This document shows, piece by piece, positions 1 to 10,499 of a stretch of 64,000 nt of DNA. The notes beneath the pieces were generated by a model. The model was not told the DNA's origin. It did not search any database and was given only the letters and a program-made list of their open reading frames with translations. How positions within the stretch are numbered: position 1 is the first letter of the stretch; the number at the start of each line of letters is the position of its first letter. A program made the position numbers and the translations under genes. The stretch covers positions 126,001 through 190,000 of the forward strand of contig JAJEKV010000425.1 of NCBI GenBank assembly GCA_021234155.1, written 5' to 3'. The stretch comes from Isoetes taiwanensis. Taxonomy: Eukaryota > Streptophyta > Lycopodiopsida > Isoetales > Isoetaceae.

Positions 1-268
1 AGATACGCCATTTCAATTCCATTAGTATTGATAGGCTTGCTTAAAATGTCCAGGGTAACTTAGATTGTAAATGCCCTTTGGTATAGCATAAGATAGCTCC
101 ATTTCTTTTCTAATCACTGCTAGCAAAGAAATCTCCTTACATTATATTTTGTACAAGACCGCCACCTTCTGTTTCGTGCCATTTGGTTTCATTCCACTCC
201 TTGTGAAGGATGTTTCTCTTATTCGCTTGTTGAGGTGTTGATTAATGTATTATTCACTACTTTTACAG
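1..268 (+). other. Intron or 5' flank of the kinase gene
   Basis: No coding signal is seen here. The stretch ends in a pyrimidine-rich CAG acceptor (266-268) directly before the first recognisable kinase exon, which opens in the middle of a codon. At least one upstream exon, with the start codon, must therefore lie before the window or be too short to recognise here. Confidence 0.6.
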
Positions 269-3200
269 TGGGGAAGAAATATAGACTACAAGAACATATT
301 GGGTCTGGATCATATGGAGATGTTTGCCGTGCCATTGATCTTGATGTTCAAATGGTTGTTGCTTTGAAAGTGGGTATCTTCATAAATATAGAATGCCATT
401 CTATTCTTCACTATTGATTGATTGTATGGTACCAGAGAGTCCCTGATGTCTTATGCTGTCAATTATTGGCCAAGCGAGTGTTGCGAGAAGTTTGTATCAT
501 GCGGCGCCTATCCCATCCTTTTATCATATCTCGTAATTTCTTTGCGCTCTACTTTTACAAAGTTTCACCTTCCCTGGAGTAAAACTTCGACTTATTTTCT
601 TGCAACAGTGACTGATGTCTTCATAAATCCATCAATTGATGTGAATGGGGGCGTCGACTTGTACATAGCAACAGAGTTTGCAGATAGGTCTGGTTTTTCA
701 ATAATAGTACGAATCTCGTTTCATAAATCTCATCAATGTATTCTGTGTAGTGGAGATATGTACCATATACGAAATCCATTGTCAGCAGAGGATGTAAAAA
801 TGCTCATCTTTCAACTGCTTGTTGGAGTGAACTATATGCACAAGTGCCGCGTATGGCACAGGTATGAGCATAGATACTTTCTTAATTAGTTGCTCGCTTT
901 TGCATCCTTCCATTGATCATAACAGTTAACATAGATACTTGAACCTCTAATATGTCTTCTCAAGTATTTACGATTTGATGGTTATAAGCTTATGTCTTCA
1001 AATAAAAAGTATTCTTTGCCCTGAATTGCACAAGTACCTATTGATACATTATGTATCCATATCTGTTGGGTTAGTTTTGCACAAGCACAGACTAAATCTC
1101 AAGTTATTATGTACTTTTAGGAATGTTCCTAATTACAAGATGATGCAACTAGTTAAGAGATATCTTCCTTTCTTTTATTAATTAATTAGCTTATTCTCCA
1201 CATCATATTGCAGAGACATCAAATCCGAAAATGTTCTATTATCCTCTAAAATGTGCGTTAAGATTTGTGATTTTGGGCTCTCACGCTCAGCTGAGGAGGT
1301 GATTATTCTCTCTGTATAGTAGATTAGTTGATCCAGATAGGGTAATACTTATGGCTCAAGCAGCACAGGCTTACTAATTCAAGGAGTCTCTTTGTTCATT
1401 GTCCTTAAACTCTGGGTTTTGCAGTCTTCCGCAACCTTGGAAACTCAAAATGGGCCCTTTGGTCAACGGCAAGTAGTTAAGGGAAAGAAGTCATTGAAGA
1501 GGCAGTACACAAAGACTGTAAGTTTTCAGCTTGAAGTCAACTCTGCATTACTTAAAATTATCACTAATTGGCAAACATAATTATAAGTGAACTTATTTTG
1601 GGGTTTTATAGGTGGTGACGCCAAGTTATCGTGCACCAGAGGTGATAATGTCGCGTGGTCAGTATACTTCGGCCATTGACATGTAAGCTATTACCTTACC
1701 ATTTTGTGGATTTAATAATATAGCTATCATCTAAAGCTCAGTAATCTCTCTATTTACATATTTAGTATCATTGTCTTAGGTGTCCTAGTATTTATAGATG
1801 GATAAAGTCCACAAATAAGAATACAAATCCTCCAATGCAGTATTTAATATAATTTTATGGATGAAAGCATGAATAGAGTTATGGATATGTACTTTCATAC
1901 GGAGTGTTAATTGACATGTGGTAGATCACTCAGATCTAAAATGTTGGACGTTATGTCATCCCAATTTGGCAAAATAAAATTTAGCATGGTGTATCAGCTA
2001 CCTCAAAATTGCACCCAATGTTGCCCTTTATGATGCTGATAGTGCAATGAATGTTGAACAAATTGATTTATGAACCAAATGCATGATTGGCTTAAATCAT
2101 CAGCTGCAATAGCTTTGGCACTTATTGACCATCTCATTAACTTTATCAATTTTCTTAAGGGCAGATGTAGTACCTCATTGTTAGTTGATCATTTTTTCTT
2201 TTAGTCAGCCTTTATATACAAGTGTTCTTTTGTATCTTTGTCAAATCCTTGATCTTGTGAATTTTGTCTACCATTTTCAGTTGAACCGTTAGTTAACTGA
2301 AATTTTTACTACAGGTGGTCTTTAGGATGTATATTCTGGGTAAGTTGTTCTGCCACATTCACATTCTCTCCCATAGTATTCTTTCATGACAATCATTGTT
2401 CATATTAATAGGCATTAGAATCAAGAAAAACACTTCTTTTGTTCGACAAGGATGACTAGATTGTAAGATTTCCCATCTTTCTGGGATGTTTCTTTGGCGG
2501 ATTACTACAGGAGCTTTTAATGCGTAGCATGAACCCAACTCAAACTGGTCCATTGAGGCGGCCACTCTTTGGTGTGCGGTGAGTTAGTCAAGATTTTTTA
2601 TTTGTATTTTTGCATTTGCAGGGCCATAAATGTGAACAGTGGAATGCTTGTTTTACTGTATTGTTCAAGGAGAAAATCCCGGTACTGATGTTGTGTTCCT
2701 CATTTAGAGAGGAGCCAATTACTCCAGGAAATGGAGAGAGCTACATGGCTGATCATGATTCTCCTCTACATGAGCAGGTATTAAAGTTTCTATGGTTATT
2801 CATTCTTTTTGCAGAATTACCATTTTACGAAAATTTAAACATGTTCTGCAGCTGGACGTGATATTTAACGTCATTGGAACTCCATGCTGGGACGATATTG
2901 AAACTATACCAAGTGAAAGCTGGAAGTCCTATTTAAAACGTTTACCGGGAAGGGTACATATAACTTCTTCTTTACTTGAATCTTTTTCTAGTATATAATA
3001 GACACCATACTAGTTTTTAAATATGCAAATATCCTGCCCATTCCGATGGTGGAGCATCTGTCAAGACGAAGAAAAGATCCTTAATAGAAGCTCTGTCAAA
3101 GGAAAAATTAAAGAAATTGGAAACCCATATAACATAAGCTTCATCAAATTTTCTAAATGCCTTTCATTCAGTAGGCAAGGGTGTGGAAAGTCAAGCTTTT

Positions 3201-5984
3201 AATGCAAGCAACATAAATTGTTTATCACTGTCTTTAGTTGTTGAGTGTAAAATGTTTACTCACAATACAGTTACATTCACCATCTCTAACTTTAGGTGTA
3301 TATGAATTTCCTTTTTTTTTAAGTGGAAAAGTTCAATGTGTCAGTATATAGATGCAGTAAAGTAGGATACTAGGAGCATCTTTGTTTGACTCCTCTTTCA
3401 ACCATCTGCTGGGGTGTTTCATGGCAGCCCAGCTCACTTTGTTTCATGGCCCCATCTCATGCACTTTTTGAAAAAGATGTTCTATCAGGACTGTGTCAAA
3501 AGCTTTGCAACCAAAAAACAGCAGTATATACTCTTGCAGCACGGATCTGATGAACCTTAAAGTAAAATCTATTGTTTGAGAAGTTTCTCTTGAAACCAGA
3601 TAAGTGTTTAATCTTGCCACGAGATGCCCTGTCCGGATAAAGCCAGAGCTGCTTAGATTCAAGAGGTCTGCAGCCTTGAAGATTGGTTCGATGATTTGGT
3701 TTTTGGGAAGCCAGAGTAGATTATTTCTGCTCTAGTTAGAGCAACATATCCGCACCAGGTATAAGATTTCAGCTTGAAGGTCATCATAATTTTCTCCCTT
3801 CCCCATTCCAAGTGGAAAGAGCGTGGTGGATATAGGCTTTGCTTGCATATATGTAGATATATGTGTTTTCCATTTCCATTCTCCTAGGTATGTCTAGGGG
3901 ATAGGCTGTCCTAACTTGTGGGTATTGAAGTGGCCGATCTGACTTTTTGGCAAAGCTCTTGGGCCAAAGCTTTTGTAGAGTTTCTTGCTTCTCTTGCCAG
4001 TAGTCAATGATTGCAACAAGAGCGGATCAGCTCCATAATATGCAATTGGGCCTTGTTGTTTCGTTAAAGTCGCCAAACAAAATCTTCCCCTTGCGTAAAG
4101 AACTTAATAACAGCTTTGGGAAGGTGCCGTGTTTGGTGAAGCTCCTTCTTGCATATCTACATCTGTATAATTTGATTGTTGTGGTGGAAAACAGCAGGCA
4201 ACAATGTACATGCGATGTTCCGAAGATGTCTTGACCTTTACCCAAATGAATCTTGCTGTTTCATCTTTCTTAATATTCGAAGGCCTTCTAGCCAATTCTG
4301 ATTTGAATAGAACGGCTGCCTTCCTGATCTCCTTTCCCTAACGACTGGTAAGCCCTGGAGAGCTCAAGACTCCAATCAGCTTTCTATGAATCTAATATGC
4401 AAGTTCACGTGTCTGCCAGTTCAGCCAAGCTTGAATACCAATCTGCATTAAGAGATTGGATATATGTTTGTGGAATGAATAGTTGGCAACTTTAGAAGTT
4501 CTGAGGCGGACCTTTAATGGTCACTAAAGTGTGCAGGAAAACTAGATTGGCTGTTCAGTATTCAAGATTGATGAATTCCGTTGGAAATGACTTCTTGATG
4601 GCGTTTTTGTTTTTTACTTTGCTTATGTTTTTGAGAATGAAATCCATGACCAGAACTGATTGGAATTTGACAGGCCGGAAATCTTGCACGGCAGCTCTCT
4701 GGACATGTGGAAGATGAAGCATTAGACCTACTCTCAAGAATGCTTGCATTCAATCCGTCACGTCGCTGCTCAGCTGAAGAAGCATTGGCACACGCTTATG
4801 TAAGTGGTTGAGATATTTGTATTCATAAAACAAATGTACAAGTATGTCTCACGAAATAATTAACAAGTTGCCACCTCAAAATTGCCCACTACAGCTAAAG
4901 CTCTACTTTTTCCGTTATCTCCATATGCTGTAAAAAGACTTTTTCTTAATAATTGCTGTTACAAACCACTGCACATGAATAGTCCATTTGCTTTCTTCCT
5001 AATCATTTCGGCAAATTGGTCTTGCAATTAATGTATTTCTCCAATTTTGCAGTTCATAAATATTTGTAGACCAAATGATATCATGCATAAGCCGTTTGAA
5101 GGTGCAGATTCAAGTGAATCATGTTGGAAAATAAGGGATCCTGCCATTGCTCTTGCATTCCTAGAGGTTTGTTTGTTGCTTACTAAGCATTTTAAAATGC
5201 AATTAATATTAAGCTTATGTGTAACATGTTTACACATCTTTGGTATATGATTCAAAGGTGTTTTTATTTTGAAACCTACATGAGTATTCTGCTTACTAGT
5301 CAGCTAACACCTCTGCCTGACTAAACAATGGTACAGCGGGAGTTGGAAACATCAAGTTTCGAACCAGATGGTGGACGAGCTAAGCTACAGTTCCTTTTAC
5401 AAAGTGAAGTTGATCAGCAAAAACAACAAAACATGCTACGGTACTCAAGTCTTGCAAATTTTCCTGGGACAGTACTGGTTAGGCCAAACAACTTTGGAGG
5501 GATAGTTCTGGACCAGCCCCCTGACGCAGGCTACATTTTCTTTAGTAATATTCCAGGAAGTCATGTTCATTCTCAGACCATAAATGAGGTTCCATGTCCA
5601 CCAGGTATGACAAGTGGAGGACAATTTGTCTCATCTCAAGAAGGAATTCAAAATGGTGATTGCATAATGGAAAGTTGCCAGATAAATAAACAGGACAATG
5701 GCAGGGAGAGATCACTGTCAAGAAAAATGATTGTAAGACAGGGGTCTCTAAGAATTGAAATTGAGAAGTCTCCAAAAGGAACCTCTTTATCTTCAACACG
5801 TGGGAGTAGACGGAACTCCTCATCTGTGTCGTCGTGTAAGAATGCAGGAAATACGAGGCAGGCTACAAATTCGAGGCGAGGAGACTCTGGGCAACTGCTG
5901 GAGTTGTTACCACGAAGATCACCCAGATTAAAAGACCTTGCTATTGATGCTCCCCAGAAAAAAAGGTCATGTTTGAAGGTATAG
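269..5984 (+). CDS. MAP-kinase-like Ser/Thr protein kinase, 14 exons, 5' partial
   Basis: Exons I assign: 269-369, 436-532, 609-687, 751-861, 1214-1298, 1425-1517, 1612-1682, 2315-2339, 2511-2578, 2708-2777, 2852-2953, 4674-4799, 5053-5166, 5337-5984. All introns are GT-AG and every phase matches, giving about 595 residues to a TAG stop. Seen in the translation: glycine loop GSGSYGDV, catalytic lysine in VALK, AKRVLREV in helix C, HRDIKSEN catalytic loop, CDFG metal-binding motif, YRAPE, and AIDMWSLGC in helix F. Motifs such as KRQ-T-x-x-VVT before YRAPE, and DVIFNVIGTP, match MAP kinases, closest from memory to the PfMap2/TSH class. The activation loop is long (about 48 residues from DFG to APE). 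Its TxY site reads TKT, and the usual TRWYRAPE reads TPSYRAPE. The last exon adds a 215-residue tail rich in Gln, Ser and basic residues, with KKRS near the end. All catalytic residues are present, so I infer an active kinase with altered activation; substrates are unknown. Confidence 0.88.
3440..4300 (-). mobile_element. LINE relic inside kinase intron 11
   Basis: Intron 11 (2954-4673) is by far the longest in the kinase gene. On its minus strand are two LINE pieces in the correct order. At about 4295-4020, a piece contains YIVACCFPPQQSNYTD-like sequence and then ILFGDFNET, the GDFN motif of the AP-type endonuclease. At about 3662-3444 is a reverse-transcriptase piece with SSGFIR and a KAFDTV motif followed by a leucine-rich helix. 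The reading frames are broken and most of the element is missing, so it is a dead 5'-truncated or decayed copy. Its antisense placement fits the bias often seen for intronic insertions. Confidence 0.72.
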
Positions 5985-6885
5985 GCTGTAAAGAATTGAC
6001 GGGTTCAATCTCGCATGGTCGAGTACAGCACTTGCAGACGTTTTGCTAGTTCTGATCGAAAACACTGTCTCCTTGCCTGGTACTTCAGGGATGTTGGCTA
6101 GCATGACGTAAATAGATATGGCTCTTGATATGTAGTGTTTGTGACAGCCATGTCGATTGCAAAGCTATTTAGACTTCAGTTAAGTGAGGAGTAGATGATA
6201 GATATTTACGAAATATCTTGTTGAACATCTAGCTTGAAATGCATAAATGGTGCATGCAGCAAAGCACATACCTGGACAAAGAAACAAGAGCACAAGGTTG
6301 CTTGGGCACGTTGTGTACTATTGTGTACTATTTAGATGGAATATATTGGACCCATTGATGCTGGCAGACCTTCCTTATTTGGCCCCCCTCAATGTCTGCA
6401 AAGAATGAATGCCATGTAGAACGTCTATTTTATTGACTAGTGGCACTAGTGGCCGTTTTTCCACACTGTAACTAAAAAAACAAGATGCTAATGCATCAAT
6501 GGATTGCCTGTTGGAAGACTCTAGTTTACGATTGTTAAAATGCAAGTCTAGGAATTGCTAAATGGATATTCAGGATTATCAAGATTCACGTTAGGAAATT
6601 ATTTCAATGGTTAAAAACAAAATGACTAAACCACAATACAAAATCGTTATTGCTTTGCTGAATTGCAGAAGGCTGATGTAGGAATGAAGCTTCTTTAGAT
6701 TTATTGTGGCTAGAGTTTAAAATAAATGGTGTGTTCCACTTGCCATATGTAGAGCCGTTAGTGCTTGCACTTGCATATTAAAACATGGCTGACATTTGGA
6801 ATGCCAATATTCACTTATAATGGTTTTAGATGACTTTTAGAAAAGTTTTGTCATTACAAAGCTGAAACTGTCAGTACTGGTTGTC
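5985..6885 (+). other. Kinase 3' flank, no gene seen
   Basis: The kinase 3' UTR should start here. No clear polyadenylation site could be chosen; one AATAAA lies near 6720. No coding signal or known repeat is visible in the rest. Confidence 0.5.
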
Positions 6886-6888
6886 CAG

Positions 6889-6991
6889 GGGGTTGATATA
6901 CAACTTGGATTGGCAATTGATAATGTTAAGGCGACGTTGGCTGTTAAGCGAAGACTAGCTTGTGAACAAGTAAAATATTGGGAACAGGTGC
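6889..6991 (+). other. Possible orphan exon
   Basis: Between a CCAG acceptor-like site and a CAG|GTGCAT donor-like site lies a fully open 34-codon stretch starting GVDIQLGLAIDNVKA and ending VKYWEQ, with normal plant-like composition. Two related ~50-bp pieces follow downstream (about 7015-7070 and 7278-7335), each carrying a TTGATGCCAT core and a GTAAGTTATT donor-like end. I do not recognise the protein. This could be a relic of a gene fragment, an alternative downstream gene, or chance. Confidence 0.2.
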
Positions 6992-7465
6992 ATAGTGCCA
7001 GATTGCAGGTGGTCAACAGCATGTGCAGCAAATTGATGCCATGATTCCTTCGTGACAAGATTTGTAAGTTATTTAGGTTGTCAGTGTTATCCTTTCCTTG
7101 CTATTGGTATGCCGGTATAATTAAACTGATCTTTGATTCTGTCATCTTCTTCAACAATTCAAAGCTTTATTTTGGCTTTCTTTGTATGCTGTCACTATTT
7201 TACATCACATGCCTCTAAAATTCTACAAGTTCTCTTTTGTCGAGGCATGTCAGTGAATTTGTTGCTTAATTGCAGGAGATTGCACAACTAGTTGATGCCA
7301 TAACGCATTTGTGATAAAGCCCGTAAGTTATTGAATTTGATAAACTATTTCGAGGTTCAATTTATAGGCACAAACCTGGACCAATAAACAGTCATTATTT
7401 TTTAATTCACAATGCGGTAATGACGTAAAGCAAGAGATATTATGGAGATGGGGCAGAGGCTTGAG

Positions 7466-7636
7466 AATCTTGGCTCACTAGATCGAGCTCACAATTAGTT
7501 AGAGATGTGATGTTTTTGCTATCTGAAAGATGTTCTTACGTTAATGTTCAAATCTTGGCTCACTAGATCGAGCTCACAATTAGTTAGATATGTGATGTTT
7601 TTGCTATCTGAAAGATGTTCTTACGTTAATGTTCAA
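7466..7636. repeat. 85-bp tandem duplication
   Basis: Two adjacent copies start at 7466 and 7551 with AATCTTGGCTCACTAGATCG and end with CTTACGTTAATGTTCAA. They differ by very few bases (GAGATG against GATATG is the clear one), so the duplication is recent. Confidence 0.9.
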
Positions 7637-7639
7637 GAT

Positions 7640-8039
7640 CAAGAATTTACTTTCAAAAGAATCTTTAAATTTATGGAAGACTTCTTCTTGCTTTTGATGC
7701 GTCCACCGTAAAGAACAAATATGTATTTCTAGCTAATTTGGTTGTTTGGCTAGACTTTGATCTAGGTTGCTTTAGTTCTTGAGGCTGCCACTTTGAAGAT
7801 GACATGAAAAATATCTTATCATTTTGTCGCTAATTTTCTTGTTTATAATGAAACTGGAGGCCTAGTAATGCCGAGACCTTCCTTTTTGGCCTCCTTTTAT
7901 CCCAATATCATATTTGATTCATCAAGGTCGGTCCGGAGAAGTTTTGCATCTATTGTTGCCACTTCAGCTTTGTTATTCAATTAAGGGAGGAACTGAGTTG
8001 CTATTCTTTGTTGCAAAATTATCCTAGGTAGGTACGCAG
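7640..8039. other. Non-coding stretch
   Basis: AT-rich sequence with no open frame of note, no recognisable repeat and no RNA gene seen. Confidence 0.5.
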
Positions 8040-9110
8040 GTAGCATTGTGGGTCGTCTTCTAGTGTGGGGTTTATGTGGTGCGACCAAAGAAAGAAACAC
8101 GAATGCCATATATGGTAGTATTCTACAGGCACCACCTAGGCCAATTGACTACCAGTGTGTCATTCTGGTGGTTTTTAGAGAAGGGGTGATCTTCTGCCCA
8201 CAACACTTGCTCCCAGGGGTAATGTCAACATTCTAAGTCCATTGGCAGAGCCAATTCACAGTTCCCGAGTGGGGGAGATGTCTTTCCGTCACCATGGCCT
8301 TCGAAAAAGAACTTTTGGGGCAATCTACTTCTGGGGGATTTTAAGGATCGGTCTTCTGGCATCAAGACCCTCTCTCTATGTGATGACATGGTGCAAGATC
8401 ATGGTCGAATGTGACATAAGCGAGGGCGCCAAAATACCTATCCCCCATCCGAACAGCTTATTGTTGGACAGCCGAGTTGGCACCCTTCCCCAAGTCGAAT
8501 AGGGGTATAACTTTGCACGATTGCCTCAATAGAGGGAAGAGGCTAGACCCCAGAAGACAGATCCCAAAAAAAGTTTTTGAAGCAGCCTTTTTTGGCATCA
8601 TTCTTTTGGGAGGCCGTATGCTAATGCCCTTCCGAAGCTTAATTCCCCTATCCAACCGTTGAATGCTCCGTTCAAGGACCCTGCTTTGGGCAAGTCCAAA
8701 AAAATCCAAGTTTGGTCTGGGAGAACTTATCAAACTGCGAAGCGTCCTGCGGGTAACTGTGTAAAAACCACACGGTCAGTTTTGCCAAAGAAAGAAACAC
8801 GAATGCCCTACATGACAGTATTCTCCATCCACTTCCTAGGCCAATTGACTTGGAGTGTGTTGGACATGAGCTTTGTTTGTGCTTCTTGGAGAAGAAGTGA
8901 TCTTCTACCAACAAAACATGGTCCCCAGTGTAATATTCATAGTTCTGGAGGGGGAAAATTGTCCATCCGTCGCTAGGGGCCTTTGGGAGAGGACTTTTGG
9001 GGCGAGCTGCTTCTGGGGGGTTTTAATGGTCCTTCCTCTAGCATCATCTCCCTCTATGTGATGATATAATGCAAGGTCTTGGTCGAATCTGACTAGGATA
9101 AGGCCTCCGA
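8040..9110 (+). repeat. Mosaic repeat family, two direct copies about 0.7 kb apart
   Basis: The block beginning near 8087 (CCAAAGAAAGAAACACGAAT) recurs near 8784 with the same flanking order: a CCTAGGCCAATTGACT segment, a GTGATCTTCT segment, an ACTTTTGGGGC segment and a TGTGATGA segment. Several short open frames cross both copies but none is conserved in frame, so I treat it as non-coding. Diverged pieces of the same family recur at 26.95-28.6 kb, partly inverted. It looks like an unclassified transposon or the inner part of a non-autonomous element. Confidence 0.65.
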
Positions 9111-9890
9111 AATGTAAGCCCTGTATGTTGCTAGATTATTGAAGGGTTTACATTATGGAGATCGATTTTTAGTCAATTGCATTTGGGACATGCTCGAGAA
9201 GTTGTATTTGAGAATGCGAAGCAATAGAACTGATGGAATGGAGTTTGGATCTATCCTCCTCCCAACATGGCAATTAGAATTCAAGAACGCCTTTTGCAGT
9301 AGCAAGATTGTTTGGGATCATTCGGGATAGCCGATAGCTCCAAACTCTGTTATTTCAGCTGCCTATGGACTTATATGCGTGTTCAGAAATGCTGCACCAA
9401 TTTATCCATGAAAACGACCATGTTTCGACCTCTGAAACGTAAGCCTTGTGTGTTGCTAGATTATTGAAGGGTTTATGTTATGGGAGTCAAGTTTTGGTGG
9501 CTTGCACTTGGGACATAGTAAAAAAGTTGCAGTTAAAAACGCAAAGCAATAGGAACTGACGGAATAGGGTTTGGATCTATTCTCCTCCTGATGTGTCAAT
9601 TAGAAAGCAAGAGCTAACTATATATATAGAGCTCTGATTTCTAATTGCCACTTCGGGAGGAGGATAGATCCAAACTCCATTGTGTCGGTTCCAATTGCTT
9701 CATGTCTTCAACTCAACTTCTCAGCCACATCCCAAGTGCAAATGATCAATACTCGGCCTCCAAACCGTAAACCCTTCAAGAACTTAGCAACACATAGGGT
9801 TTATGTCTCGGAGGCCATATCATAGTCAGATTCGACCAGGACTTTGCACCGTATCATCACGTAGAGGGAGGGTGTGTAACCTAGAAGAGG
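9105..9890. repeat. Three ~185-bp units, two forming a large foldback
   Basis: One unit runs + at about 9105-9300, a second + at about 9430-9612, and a third inverted at about 9632-9812. Shared landmarks are TTGCTAGATTATTGAAGGGT, a GCACTTGGGACAT-like segment, and GTTTGGATCTATCCTCCTCC. Copies two and three form an inverted repeat around a TATATATA centre near 9620. The inversion continues to about 9890, matching 9040-9110. Two more copies lie inverted at 27.56-27.76 and 27.91-28.11 kb. No coding content is seen. Confidence 0.75.
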
Positions 9891-10093
9891 ACCCTTAAGA
9901 CATTCCTGGGAACAGATCTGGGGTCTAATTCTCAGATCCAGAAGGTTGAAATTCCATTTACTGATTTAGAAGGCAATCCAATTTCATTTTTCAAATTAAA
10001 GGAAGATTCCGTTTTATTTTTTCAATTTCAAGAACCTCAAGAAGAGGCAGAGAGGCTGTATTACCACCAATGATGTGGGGTTTTTAAACAACG

Positions 10094-10484
10094 GGGATTC
10101 CAAAGTTTGATGATCTAGTAGATAGGGATCCTTTGAAGCATATTGTAAAGTTTGAGAGATATTGCCAACAATATAGGTTATCGGCTGGTGATTATTTGGT
10201 TTGGTTTCAAAGTTCTTTGCAAGATTCAGTGGAGGATTGGGCATAAACTCAGCTAGATACTGTTACATATCAGGAATCGAAGGAAGCATTCATTGCTAAT
10301 TATCAAGAAGTCCATTGTAAGGATAAGACTATGGAAAGGTAGACCAATTTCACACAAAAGGAGGATGAATCAATGAGGGAGTATAATCAGCGGTATATTG
10401 CGGTTCTCAAAGCCGTAGTTTATTGAAAGATTGCAAGAAATGATGAACTGGATATCCAATGCGATATAAAGGAGTTGAAATGAG
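10094..10484 (+). pseudogene. Retrotransposon gag relic
   Basis: One reading frame stays in register for about 130 codons and matches the retrotransposon gag family. It begins IPKFDDLVDRDPL, then an aromatic SAGDYLVWFQSSLQDS-like core, EDWA, ESKEAFIANY, and finally a MREYNQRY segment typical of the gag domain. Four in-frame stops interrupt it (TAA, TAG, TGA, TGA). At least three sit where CAA, CAG or CGA would fit. No protease, polymerase or LTR was found beside it, so it is an isolated decayed fragment. Confidence 0.7.
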
Positions 10485-10499
10485 CTATTATTATTGGGA

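Noticed and set aside
539-608. LRSTFTK-like open sequence as kinase coding sequence
   Set aside because: It lies in a frame that does not continue the kinase. Splicing 532 to 609 gives HPFIIS, then LTDVF, which fits the family and has a good donor and acceptor.
2622-2707. Extra kinase exon after the CAG at 2621
   Set aside because: In the required phase it either reaches a stop or needs a 26-base intron. Joining 2578 directly to 2708 uses a strong donor (GTGAGT) and acceptor and keeps the frame.
5542-5823. 93-codon minus-strand frame opposite the kinase tail
   Set aside because: It is a shadow of the well-supported last exon and has no domain.
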